Both the position numbers and the translations under genes were made by a program. From CAXRDE01 sp964229355 (lineage in GTDB: Bacteria > Cyanobacteriota > Sericytochromatia > UBA7694), in the NCBI GenBank assembly GCA_964229355.1, contig CAXRDE010000023.1:392949-456948 (forward strand): DNA of 64,000 nucleotides, read 5' to 3'. Below the pieces are notes generated by a model. It was not told the DNA's origin. It did not search any database and saw only the letters and a program-made list of their open reading frames with translations. Each line of letters starts with the position of its first letter. Within the stretch, counting starts at the first letter, position 1. Below, one piece after another: positions 25,905 to 34,427 of this stretch.

Positions 25905-26213
25905 TTAAGGGGCGAGCGGTCGAATCACACGGCAGGGATTACCGGCGGCAAAGACCAAACCCTCACCAATCCTGACCCCAGGGCACACCACCACATTTCC
26001 CCCCAACCATACCTTCGCTTCAATCACAATGGGTAAACCCAGTTCTTTGCCCGCCACACGCTCTGTGGGAGACATGGGGTGAGAAGCCGTCAGCAATTGT
26101 ACGCCGGGGCCAATCATCACCTGATCGCCCAGGGTTACGGTCGCCATATCCAGCACCACACATCGGTTTTTATGGTCATGGCACTTTCGTACGTAAGTGA
26201 GACATTTTACCAC
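25905..26213 (-). pseudogene. Truncated hexapeptide sugar O-acetyltransferase (Maa/LacA-like)
   Basis: The sequence from CVVLDMATVTLGDQVMIGPG through LLTASHPMSPTERV and WLGGNVVVCPGVRIGEG matches the C-terminal half of maltose/galactoside acetyltransferases. The N-terminal ~80 residues are absent, and before the terminal GNPCRVIRPL about one hexapeptide coil is missing (the usual IGAGSVVTKDIP region). The 5' end runs into the 3' end of the neighbouring unknown gene, whose last residues overlap it. The family needs the missing coil for its active-site trimer interface, so the fragment is probably inactive. Confidence 0.7.
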
Positions 26214-26703
26214 GCCCCTGACCCCAGGGCGTTTGCAGGATTAATGTAAAGGTTTCAGGGGTTAACACGGTGTGCATGGGATGTACCCCACCCAAAAAGG
26301 GCATCTGGTACAAGGCCTCTTGTGCAGAAAAGACGGTACCTGAATGCTTTCCTTGCGATGTTATGCGCTGCAAAAAAGGCCACAAAGCGTCTTGCAGGTG
26401 AAGCGTCAGTTCATGGCCATTAGGCAAAAGTGAAAAGCGCTCTTCACTGGCATAAAGCGTAACCCCCCACTTTTTCAACCAAAAACGGTGAGCCACCTCG
26501 TGAGAAGTTAGCGCGCGCACTTCGGTTTCAATGACCCAACGACCGAGTAGAGTCTGCAAGGCGACCAGCAAAAGCACCCGGCCTTTATAAGCCAGGGGCA
26601 TGGGGCCTGCCAGCATCACAAAAGGGCGCTGTAGCGATAAGTTAAAAAAACCGCGCCAACACCCGTAAGCTTTTGCGTAATAAGTCTGGTGAAGATCTAA
26701 CAA
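26176..26703 (-). CDS. Hypothetical protein, 175 aa
   Basis: A TTG start at 26703 is preceded by AGAGG at a suitable distance. The protein is not recognised. The middle reads VRALTSHEVAHRFWLKKWGVTLYASEERFSL, a beta-rich region with a His-x3-His pattern. The C-terminus (GKMSHLRTKVP) runs into the truncated acetyltransferase fragment, so the present stop may be a by-product of that deletion and the original protein may have ended differently. Confidence 0.5.
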   Translation of the reverse strand: MLDLHQTYYAKAYGCWRGFFNLSLQRPFVMLAGPMPLAYKGRVLLLVALQTLLGRWVIETEVRALTSHEVAHRFWLKKWGVTLYASEERFSLLPNGHELTLHLQDALWPFLQRITSQGKHSGTVFSAQEALYQMPFLGGVHPMHTVLTPETFTLILQTPWGQGRGKMSHLRTKVP

Positions 26704-26722
26704 AACAACCTCTTGTTATGGG

Positions 26723-27190
26723 TTAAGCATCGTCCTGGGTCTCGGCAGCGGGCATGCGCGAAAAGCTTAAGGTCGAACGCCCCTGATCAAAGTACAAGTT
26801 TAACTGATCTCCAGAGATCACGTAGCTTTCGACTTGAGCCAAAGCGTCAGTATAGGCTTCTGCGACTTTACCAGCCTCGCCCTGGCACGGCACCAGGGTG
26901 GTGGTGAAGCTGCCAAAGCGAAGGGCCGAGGCTGAACTGCCCCAGCTTGAAACAATCGGGCCTGAAAAATCGTTGCAACCATCGTACCCTGAAACCTGAT
27001 TGTCGCGCATGCGCAAGGTCAGCTCGGGTTGTGCGGGTATAGCCATGGCCCCCTCTGCCATCGGCTCAAGACTCACCAGACGCCACTGGGTATTGTTTAA
27101 TTCTGAAGACACCGAAAAGCCATTGGGCACGGTATTACAGCTTGCACTGAACAGGGTCATCGCCATCAAAAAAATTGCTTGAACACGCAT
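26723..27190 (-). CDS. META-domain (HslJ-like) lipoprotein
   Basis: The signal MRVQAIFLMAMTLFSASC ends in a lipobox. A META domain follows: NTQWRLVSLEPM, NQVSGYDGCNDFSGP, FTTTLVPCQGEAGKVAEAYTDALAQVESYVISGDQLNLYF. The paired cysteines at GCNDF and VPCQG are typical. HslJ-type proteins sit in the envelope and are linked to stress or antibiotic tolerance; the mechanism is not known. It stands 9 bp before the mannosyltransferase gene's 3' end. Confidence 0.87.
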   Translation of the reverse strand: MRVQAIFLMAMTLFSASCNTVPNGFSVSSELNNTQWRLVSLEPMAEGAMAIPAQPELTLRMRDNQVSGYDGCNDFSGPIVSSWGSSASALRFGSFTTTLVPCQGEAGKVAEAYTDALAQVESYVISGDQLNLYFDQGRSTLSFSRMPAAETQDDA

Positions 27191-27199
27191 AAAAACCTC

Positions 27200-28342
27200 T
27201 TAAAGGGCGCCTTTGCCTGCCGCAAAAATAATAAACCAACCGGCCTGCAAGAGCGCACAAATGGCCACCAGGGCGCCATAAAGTGTCGGTGTTTTTGACC
27301 AACGGGCCAGCACCACATAAATCGGGAAGAGTGTGTACACATAGCGCGGAAAAGAAATGGCCTGTAAGGTGGCCATGTAGAGCACCCAACAGCCCCAACT
27401 AAAGATTTGCCAGGAGGTTCTCAGGCGTAAACGCACGCTCCAGGCCAGCAGGGCTGTACCAACCACCATGCCCACCAAACGGAACTCATAGAAGATCGCC
27501 CGGGATTTGTTATGGGTATCTTCCATAATGTGATTCCACACAAAGAGAATTTGCTGCGTGGGCCACACCCTGGCCTGATGCCAGTGCTCTTGCTGCACCG
27601 CCAAAAAACGGAAGGCATCGCCAAAGACATGGTAATTCAGGGCCAGGTACCCACCAATCCCCGCGGGCACCAGCGAAAGGGCCAACCAGTGATACCAACG
27701 GGTGTTTTTGCGCACCTGCCACAATTCCCACATCAAAGCCGGCAAAAGTAAAATGCCGTTGGAGCGGGTTAAACAGGCCAGACCACCCCACACACAGGCC
27801 CACAAAAAGAACTTGCGTCGGGCTGCCAAAAGACAGGCAAACACAAACATCATAAACAGGGCTTCGGTGTAAGGCAAAGCCGCATAAATAGACATGGGAA
27901 AAAACACAAAGAACACCGTGGCCCGTGCAATGATTTCCTCAGAAAATTCTTCGGCAGCCAACATGCCCTGAAAGAGGGCTGTGGCCACAACAGAAGCCAC
28001 CCAGGACACCAACACCGCAGCCATCAAATAATGCTGCACCACAAAGGCGAGTCCCCTGACCAACCAGGGATACAGTGGAAAAAAGGCAATCAGCACATTT
28101 TTATCGCCCGTGGCGGTATAACCGTGTTTGGCCAAATACAGGTAGTGGTGTGCATCCCAGTGCACCAGGCGATCGTTGAGCATAAAATCCCAGAAATACG
28201 TCTGTTTTTCTAAGAGCACCCGATCGGTAAAATACACCAGCACCAAAAACAAAACCCGTAAAGCCAACGTTAGACCCAACGCCCGTAACCAATAGTCACG
28301 GGGGAGACCCAACGCCAGCCAACGCTTCAACTTATGACGCAC
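27200..28342 (-). CDS. PIG-V-type membrane mannosyltransferase
   Basis: A polytopic membrane protein with about ten helices. The GT-C catalytic signature is visible early as VHWDAHHYLYLAKHGY (the Asp of the WDxxxY region in PIG-V), followed by FFPLYPWLVRGLAF. Family members transfer mannose from polyprenyl-phosphate donors on the outer face of the inner membrane. The start is uncertain: a GTG at 28342 overlaps ccsA by 11 bp, while a TTG at 28420 would overlap by 89 bp and lacks a ribosome-binding site. It follows ccsA in the same direction. Confidence 0.78.
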   Translation of the reverse strand: MRHKLKRWLALGLPRDYWLRALGLTLALRVLFLVLVYFTDRVLLEKQTYFWDFMLNDRLVHWDAHHYLYLAKHGYTATGDKNVLIAFFPLYPWLVRGLAFVVQHYLMAAVLVSWVASVVATALFQGMLAAEEFSEEIIARATVFFVFFPMSIYAALPYTEALFMMFVFACLLAARRKFFLWACVWGGLACLTRSNGILLLPALMWELWQVRKNTRWYHWLALSLVPAGIGGYLALNYHVFGDAFRFLAVQQEHWHQARVWPTQQILFVWNHIMEDTHNKSRAIFYEFRLVGMVVGTALLAWSVRLRLRTSWQIFSWGCWVLYMATLQAISFPRYVYTLFPIYVVLARWSKTPTLYGALVAICALLQAGWFIIFAAGKGAL

Positions 28343-30035
28343 GGGCTGAGGTGGCTTGTAATTGCTTTTTTGAAGCAAAGCTTCTAAAACTACGCCACAT
28401 TTCTTCGGGCAAAGACCCAATACAAATGATCAGCAGGTTAAAGAGAATAAAACCCACCAGCCCCACGAAACCGGAGTCCGTAAAGCCGTAGGAGTGGAGG
28501 CCCACGCCCAGCATATTGACCCCAAACCAGGACCAGGTGGTAATAATATTGCCACCTACGGCCATCAGGGCAATGCCCTGGCGTTTGGCCAGGCCACCCC
28601 AGCGGGCGTGCAGAATAATCGCATTCCAGAGTACAATCATCACCGCGCCGTTTTCTTTGGGATCCCAGCCCCAGAAACGGCCCCAGCTCTGATCGGCCCA
28701 GATGCCGCCCAGTACGGTGCCCACAAAACTAAAGAGGGTCGCAAAGGCCACGGTACCATAGATCATGGCAGAAATCTTGCCGTAGAGATCTTTGTCGAGT
28801 TTGCGGGTAAACACGCCCATAACAATGAGCACCAGCCCCATAAAACCTGCCAGATAACTGGCAGAGTAACCCATGGTCACCGTGGTCACATGGGTGGCCA
28901 GCCAGAAATTGGTGTCCAGCACGGCCCGCATCATCTCCATGGTGTCGCCGTCGCCCGCCAGGTTTTGGGCCACCAACAGGGCTGAAAATCCCGTAATAGA
29001 AGTCATAACGGTGCCAAAGCCGTTTTTCACAAACCACTCAATGCCCAGCCCCATCAAGACCGCAACCCAGCCCACAAAAATCGCCGAAGAATACAGGTTG
29101 GTGACCGGAGGACGCCCTTGCAAATACATGCGAACGCCCAGGGCCAGGGTAAATAAGAGACTGGTCCACACCACCACGTAAAAAGCCGACTTGTTCAGGG
29201 TATCACCCCAGAACATCCAGCTAAACACGCTCAGTAAAAAGGCCAACACAAAGAAGATCATCGCCTGATAAAAAGGCTGGGTAATATTGAAGCGTTGCTC
29301 CATTTGCACCCTGGGAAACAGCTGTGGCTGGGTCTTTTTGAGGTGGTTGAGATAGGTTTTGGCATTGGCGTTAAACTGTTCTACATTGCCACCCTGATAG
29401 GTTTTTAAGGCGGTGTACCAGGCGTTGGCCGCCGTGGTCAGATTCAAGTCCTGCTTTTCAGAGCCCAGCGGCAGCCAGTGATCCGAGCCGTTTTCGGCGG
29501 GGGGAATAATCAGGGGCGCTTCAAAGGCCGCAATCTGGCGATACACTTCGATTTGGTTGTACAGTTCCAGCACCTTGGTATCCACCAAGTCCCGCGAGGC
29601 ATCAGGCTTTTGGGAAGCCACCTGGGCCTGTTGAATCAACGCCGGGTATTGCTCGCGCAGTTCATCGAGCGAATAGCGAAAACCCGAACGGGGCTCAAGC
29701 TTCATCAGGGTCAGCACGTCGTCGTGCTCAATACGAAAAACCTTGTGTTGACGAGACGCCTCTGTGCCTGCTGCCACATCCATAAACCAACGGATGGCAG
29801 GTTGCTTTTTTCCGTCTTCATCGCGAAAGGATTGCTTGTCATTAATAATCATGAGGTTGTTGCGCGCAAAGGAGTCCAGGGGTTTTAAACGGCCCTGGTG
29901 AAGCACGGGAATTTGACTAAAGGTGTGCAGGTCCATGGCCTGCTCTTTGTAAGGGTTGCCCACCAGACCGCGGCCAAAGCTGAGGATGCAAAGCACCACA
30001 AAGATCCAGGGCAGAAATTTTTTAAAGGTATTCAT
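28332..30035 (-). CDS. ccsA: Cytochrome c biogenesis protein CcsA (system II heme lyase subunit)
   Basis: CcsA with Ccs1 forms the system II synthase that exports heme and attaches it to apocytochrome c. The tryptophan-rich WWD-type motif is clear in WADQSWGRFWGWDPKENGAV, with conserved histidines in NAIILHARWGG and LGVGLHSYGF. About eight C-terminal helices carry it. The N-terminal ~250 residues are a soluble insertion after one helix (residues 9-25), as in the longer CcsA/CcsB proteins of some phyla. It overlaps ccs1 by 4 bp. Confidence 0.93.
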   Translation of the reverse strand: MNTFKKFLPWIFVVLCILSFGRGLVGNPYKEQAMDLHTFSQIPVLHQGRLKPLDSFARNNLMIINDKQSFRDEDGKKQPAIRWFMDVAAGTEASRQHKVFRIEHDDVLTLMKLEPRSGFRYSLDELREQYPALIQQAQVASQKPDASRDLVDTKVLELYNQIEVYRQIAAFEAPLIIPPAENGSDHWLPLGSEKQDLNLTTAANAWYTALKTYQGGNVEQFNANAKTYLNHLKKTQPQLFPRVQMEQRFNITQPFYQAMIFFVLAFLLSVFSWMFWGDTLNKSAFYVVVWTSLLFTLALGVRMYLQGRPPVTNLYSSAIFVGWVAVLMGLGIEWFVKNGFGTVMTSITGFSALLVAQNLAGDGDTMEMMRAVLDTNFWLATHVTTVTMGYSASYLAGFMGLVLIVMGVFTRKLDKDLYGKISAMIYGTVAFATLFSFVGTVLGGIWADQSWGRFWGWDPKENGAVMIVLWNAIILHARWGGLAKRQGIALMAVGGNIITTWSWFGVNMLGVGLHSYGFTDSGFVGLVGFILFNLLIICIGSLPEEMWRSFRSFASKKQLQATSARAS

Positions 30036-31249
30036 GAGGCTGTGGCTATCCTTTTTTTACGACGTTTCAAGGAGCGGCTCAGCGAAAAGCCAAACTGCAG
30101 TAAGAGACCCAGGGTGACCAGCACACAGGAAAGATAAGGCAAAAGCCAACCGGGGTTTTCGACCACCTGCAGCACCGTGCCGCTTTCATCGGGCTTGTAC
30201 GACGCCTGGTAATAGGTTTCGCCCCGATAGCGCAGCGGGTGGTTCATCCAGATTTTCACTTCCCGGTCTACGCTCTGCTCAGGGTCCAGAATTTGCACCG
30301 TACTGGCAAAGTTTTTGGGGATCTCGGTACCCGGGTAACGATCAAAGGTAAAATCTTTTAAGAACAAAGAAAAGGGCTTGTAGTTACGGGCAAAGCGCAA
30401 AGACATCTGATAGGGGGTTTTGCTCTCGGGCGGCGTCACCGCATGGCTCGATTTCAACCACACCGAGGTGGTAAAGCTTCCCACCTCTTCAGTGGTGCCT
30501 TTTTTATAGAGGGTCACCAACGCCGCGGGCATATCAATTTGGCCTTCATTGACGGCGGTGCCGCTGATTTCAGGGGCTTCTTTGGCAATAAAGCCACTGC
30601 CGTCACTGGCCCGCTCCATCACCGAGTTTTTGTAAAAATGATCCACCTGCACATCAAAGGGCAGACGTTCGTCTTTAATTAGACCTTCTTTGCGCAGCTT
30701 GTCTTCAGGGATCACCGTCACCACATCGGTTTTGGGATCGCTTTCATCAATAAAAGCCAGCTCAGGGTGGCGAATGTCTTCGCTGTAATTGCTGCTCGCG
30801 CCTTCGTCAATGGACATCATGCTTTCATCGGCCATTAAAGCCGTCACGCCCTCACCCACCAACAGCAATATCAGGCCCAAATGAATAAAAAACAGGCCGA
30901 TTTTTTGTTTAGAGAGGTTAAAGCGCTGAAAATGGGCCACCAACAGATTGATCAATAACAAATTGCCGAGCAGCCAACCGCCGGGAAAGGGGAACGCGCC
31001 GGGCACCTGGTTCGTGCGCGGAAAAAACAATTGAAAATCCACCCACACATACCAGGAGCGGAAATAGTCTCGCACCACGGTCCAGACCCCTTGATCAATC
31101 TGGGCCAGGGTGCCAAAAAAGATCAAAAAGATACTGAGCACCAACAGGGTGACGGTCAGGCCCAACGCGCCAAAAAAGTTAATGACGGGCTTAAGGCCCC
31201 CGGTGGCCTTCCGGCGATGCGGATCCATGGGTGTATCATCACGACTCAT
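30032..31249 (-). CDS. ccs1: Cytochrome c biogenesis protein Ccs1/ResB
   Basis: ResB-family membrane protein: three N-terminal helices (GALGLTVTLLVLSIFLIFFG; WLLGNLLLINLLVAHF; IGLFFIHLGLILLLVGEGV), a large periplasmic domain (about residues 135-365), and a final helix (WLLPYLSCVLVTLGLLLQFG). The conserved His in FIHLG and the loop NHPLRYRGETYYQASYKPD are as expected for Ccs1. It pairs with CcsA in the heme-attachment complex. It overlaps both neighbours by 4 bp. Confidence 0.93.
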   Translation of the reverse strand: MSRDDTPMDPHRRKATGGLKPVINFFGALGLTVTLLVLSIFLIFFGTLAQIDQGVWTVVRDYFRSWYVWVDFQLFFPRTNQVPGAFPFPGGWLLGNLLLINLLVAHFQRFNLSKQKIGLFFIHLGLILLLVGEGVTALMADESMMSIDEGASSNYSEDIRHPELAFIDESDPKTDVVTVIPEDKLRKEGLIKDERLPFDVQVDHFYKNSVMERASDGSGFIAKEAPEISGTAVNEGQIDMPAALVTLYKKGTTEEVGSFTTSVWLKSSHAVTPPESKTPYQMSLRFARNYKPFSLFLKDFTFDRYPGTEIPKNFASTVQILDPEQSVDREVKIWMNHPLRYRGETYYQASYKPDESGTVLQVVENPGWLLPYLSCVLVTLGLLLQFGFSLSRSLKRRKKRIATAS

Positions 31250-32367
31250 GAGGCATCTCCTTTAAACTGAATGGATTGTAAAAAGTCCTGAAAAGGTTTT
31301 TCCTGGGACTGGATCAGCTTGGCTGGCCCCATCATTTTAATGAACCAGGTCATGCCCTCCCGCTCAATCAACGATACCAACATGCCTGAACCATCAAGAT
31401 TGGTATAGAGGGCCATATAATAGCCTTTATTGCCGTCGACGGTAACATCTTTAACGGTGTTTTTAAGCCCTTCTTGACTGGTGGGGGCCATTTCTAACTG
31501 ATCGCGCCAGCGATTGGTGTTTTCTAAAAGTCCACCGCCGTCGCCCGCCAGCGTCACCACCGATACATCAGCAGTCATGCCCTGATCGTTCACGTCAAAA
31601 GAGGCCACACGCATGGTGCCTTTGTCTTTTTCTTTCCAGGTGGCTGGCAAAGTATAGGCCAGGGTCGCAGTGGGTTCAGCAAAGGGCAAGCTTGACGGTG
31701 CTGCTGCGCTACCGGCATTGGTCGAAGGCGCATTGGCCCCTGCAGGTGCACCCATACCCGGTAAGGCGGCTGCGGTGGTGGAGCCATCGGCCGCTTTCAC
31801 TTGAAAAGAGCGGCTAAAGTGCGAGAATTTCTCACCCTGGGCTTCTACCACGGCTCGGGTGCCGCTGAGTTTTAAAAACCAGCGCTGGCCATTTTTTTCT
31901 AAGAGCACCACGCGCATGGCTTTGTCTTCTTTACCCGTGGGCGCGTAGAGTTCTAACTCCACCGCCGGGGTGCCATCCACCTGAATGGGACGCAGGGATT
32001 GCGAGATGGCTTCATCGCTTGCCAGAGGTTCAAGGCCCACCTGTCCGCGCCAGCGGTTGACGTTGGATTTTAAATCACCGGATTGGGCCGGCAGATTGAC
32101 CACTGACACATCTCCTCCCTCAGGGGTTTTAAAGGAGGCCAGGCGCATGGCGGAAGCCGCCTCTTCTTGCCAGCCCTCGGGGGTGACAAAGACAAAGTTT
32201 CGCGCGTTCGCTTTGGGCGCGCTCGCGACCGTTTTTAACGTATCGCTTTTGGGAATTCGGTATTGTTCGATGTCTTCGCCACGACAGGCACTGAGGGTGG
32301 TCAGCAGACTCAGGGCAAGCCCCAGTGTGCGAGCGAAAGCAAAGAAAGACATTGATTGTTTTTGCAT
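31246..32367 (-). CDS. Duplicated-domain lipoprotein of the cytochrome c maturation operon
   Basis: The signal ends in TLSACRGED, a lipobox. Two homologous domains are present, at about residues 60-190 and 230-370. Each has MRxASF, then VSVVxL, then a NRWRxQ motif (VNRWRGQVGLEPL and TNRWRDQLEMAPT), and ends WFxKxxG. A Ser/Ala/Pro linker joins them. The family is known to me only as an uncharacterised lipoprotein type. It starts the operon and overlaps ccs1 by 4 bp, so a role in the envelope side of cytochrome c assembly is a fair inference. Confidence 0.75.
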   Translation of the reverse strand: MQKQSMSFFAFARTLGLALSLLTTLSACRGEDIEQYRIPKSDTLKTVASAPKANARNFVFVTPEGWQEEAASAMRLASFKTPEGGDVSVVNLPAQSGDLKSNVNRWRGQVGLEPLASDEAISQSLRPIQVDGTPAVELELYAPTGKEDKAMRVVLLEKNGQRWFLKLSGTRAVVEAQGEKFSHFSRSFQVKAADGSTTAAALPGMGAPAGANAPSTNAGSAAAPSSLPFAEPTATLAYTLPATWKEKDKGTMRVASFDVNDQGMTADVSVVTLAGDGGGLLENTNRWRDQLEMAPTSQEGLKNTVKDVTVDGNKGYYMALYTNLDGSGMLVSLIEREGMTWFIKMMGPAKLIQSQEKPFQDFLQSIQFKGDAS

Positions 32368-32573
32368 AGCTTTATTCTAGAAGCGCTTTCTGATCCCTGC
32401 GTATGACGCGGATCAATTTCGGGTTAAACAAAAATTAAAGTAACCTTAGTTTGTACCGGGTATCTTACCATGAGCGAAACCGTTAAACACATGCGATATG
32501 CTATGATGAGGTACAAAATTTGCGATAATCCTCCTTCCATCATTTATCGCGGGAACACCAGGTAAAGGTAACG

Positions 32574-33962
32574 ATGTTTGATAATCTCTCTGAACGCTTT
32601 CAGAACGTATTCCATAAAATCTGGGGTCAGGGCAAAATCACCGAAGAAAATATTACAGAAGCTCTGCGCGAAGTGCGCCGTGCCCTCCTCGAAGCTGACG
32701 TCAACCTCAAAGTTATTAAAGGGTTGATGGCACGCATTAAAGAAAAATCCCTCGGGCAAGAAGTCCTCAAGAGCCTCTCTCCGGGTCAACAATTTATTAA
32801 AATCGTCAACGATGAGTTGGTGGCTTTGTTGGGTGGCGAAAACGCGCCCCTCAACTACAACGGCTCTCCTGGCGTCATGATGCTCTGCGGTTTACAGGGC
32901 GCGGGTAAAACCACCACCTGTGGTAAACTCGGCTTGTTTTTGCGTAAACAGGGCCGTCGCCCCTTGCTCGTGGCTGCGGATATTTATCGGCCTGCGGCAA
33001 TTCAGCAATTGATCGTTCTGGGCAAGCAATTGGGCATTCCAGTTTTTCACCTGGAGGGGGCCCAGCCAGTCGAAATTGTACAAGCGGCCATGAAGCACGC
33101 CAAAGAAAACGGCAACGACACGGTTATTTTAGATACAGCCGGCCGTTTACACATTGATGAAGCCCTTATGGACGAACTCAAGCAGATTAAAGCCACCACC
33201 AAACCCAACGAAATTTTGTTGGTGGTCGATGCCATGGTGGGCCAGGACGCGGTGAATATGGCCAAGTCCTTTGACGAAAGCATTGGCATCACCGGCGTGG
33301 TCATGACCAAGATGGATGGTGACACCCGTGGGGGTGCAGCCCTCTCTGTCAAAGAGGTCACCGGCAAGCCCATTAAATTGATCGCCTCAGGCGAAAAAAT
33401 GGATGCCTTAGAAAAATTCCATCCGGAGCGCATTGCGGGCCGTATTCTGGGCATGGGAGACGTGGTCTCTCTGGTGGAAAAAGCCCACGAGATCGTGGAC
33501 GAAGAAGAAGCCAAAGCCATGGAAGAAAAGCTGCGTAAAGCCAGCTTTACCCTTGAAGACTTCTTAAAACAAATGCGTCAGGTTAAAAAGATCGGCTCTC
33601 TTGAACAAATCATCGGTATGATTCCAGGCCTCGGAGGTAAAATTGACAAAGAAGCCCTGGCCCAGGGTGAAAACCAGCTCAAAACCATTGAGACCATTAT
33701 TCAATCCATGACCATTGAAGAGCGTCAAAAGCCTGACATTATTAACGCCAGCCGCCGCCGCCGTATTGCCAAAGGCAGCGGCCACTCGGTACAGGAAGTG
33801 GCACAAATGCTCAAGCAGTTCCGCGAAATGCAGAAGATGATCAAAAAACTGTCCGGTGCCGGGCTCTTTGGGGGCAAACCCAAAAAGAACCTCATGCGGG
33901 GCGGACAAATGAAAGCCATGCAAGCAGCCATGCGGAATTTTCCCCGTGGCCCCATGCGCTAA
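32574..33962 (+). CDS. ffh: Signal recognition particle GTPase Ffh
   Basis: Ffh binds signal sequences of membrane proteins and 4.5S RNA and docks on FtsY. The N domain begins MFDNLSERFQNVFHKI. The G domain has GLQGAGKTTTCGKLG (G1), DTAGRLHIDE (G3), TKMDGDTRGGAALS (G4 region) and the closing SGEKMDALEKFHPERIAGRILGMGD. The C-terminal M domain is methionine-rich and ends with the RNA-binding RRRRIAKGSGHSVQEV. Its length of 462 is normal. The start has AAAGG upstream. Confidence 0.98.
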   Translation: MFDNLSERFQNVFHKIWGQGKITEENITEALREVRRALLEADVNLKVIKGLMARIKEKSLGQEVLKSLSPGQQFIKIVNDELVALLGGENAPLNYNGSPGVMMLCGLQGAGKTTTCGKLGLFLRKQGRRPLLVAADIYRPAAIQQLIVLGKQLGIPVFHLEGAQPVEIVQAAMKHAKENGNDTVILDTAGRLHIDEALMDELKQIKATTKPNEILLVVDAMVGQDAVNMAKSFDESIGITGVVMTKMDGDTRGGAALSVKEVTGKPIKLIASGEKMDALEKFHPERIAGRILGMGDVVSLVEKAHEIVDEEEAKAMEEKLRKASFTLEDFLKQMRQVKKIGSLEQIIGMIPGLGGKIDKEALAQGENQLKTIETIIQSMTIEERQKPDIINASRRRRIAKGSGHSVQEVAQMLKQFREMQKMIKKLSGAGLFGGKPKKNLMRGGQMKAMQAAMRNFPRGPMR

Positions 33963-34030
33963 GCCAGGTAATATAAAGATTAGATTAAGGTAAGCTTAGC
34001 AAATTTTAAGCTAAAATCACATTTTTTCAA

Positions 34031-34067
34031 CAAAGATCTCAGGTAAAGGCCTTGAGATCTTTGTTTT
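34031..34067 (+). terminator. Rho-independent terminator of ffh
   Basis: CAAAGATCTCA (34031-34041) pairs with TGAGATCTTTG (34053-34063), followed by TTTTAATT. It lies 69 bp past the ffh stop. Confidence 0.85.
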
Positions 34068-34090
34068 AATTGTTATATTATTAAGCCACT

Positions 34091-34411
34091 ATGACAAACC
34101 TATCTGCAACGCGCCTTCCTGAGCGCCTCAGTTTACAAAGCAATCATTACCGACGAATTTTGCAACGGCAAATTCCCGGACAACAGGCTTTTGGGATCTA
34201 TCGGGGGGTTCCCACCTTTAAAGCCGGCGAAGTGATCGAAAACCTGATCCTCATTAGCGAAGATCAACGGTTTGTATCCATGGGCTCATGCTGGAAAAGT
34301 CTTTTACGGGAAATGGAAAAGGAGCAAGGACGTTTACGTTTTCTCAGAGACAAAGGCCTTTTAAGCCCGCACAGCGAAGACCCACTGCGTAAAATTCGCG
34401 CCGCCACGTAG
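34091..34411 (+). CDS. Hypothetical protein, 106 aa
   Basis: A small basic soluble protein, not recognised. Visible features are ERLSLQSNHYRRILQRQIPGQQAFGIYRGVP at the N-terminus and a charged helix KSLLREMEKEQGRLRFLRDKG near the C-terminus. It is convergent with sbcC, separated by 16 bp. No signal peptide is present and the ribosome-binding site is unclear. Confidence 0.55.
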   Translation: MTNLSATRLPERLSLQSNHYRRILQRQIPGQQAFGIYRGVPTFKAGEVIENLILISEDQRFVSMGSCWKSLLREMEKEQGRLRFLRDKGLLSPHSEDPLRKIRAAT

Positions 34412-34427
34412 TTACATTACCAACGGG

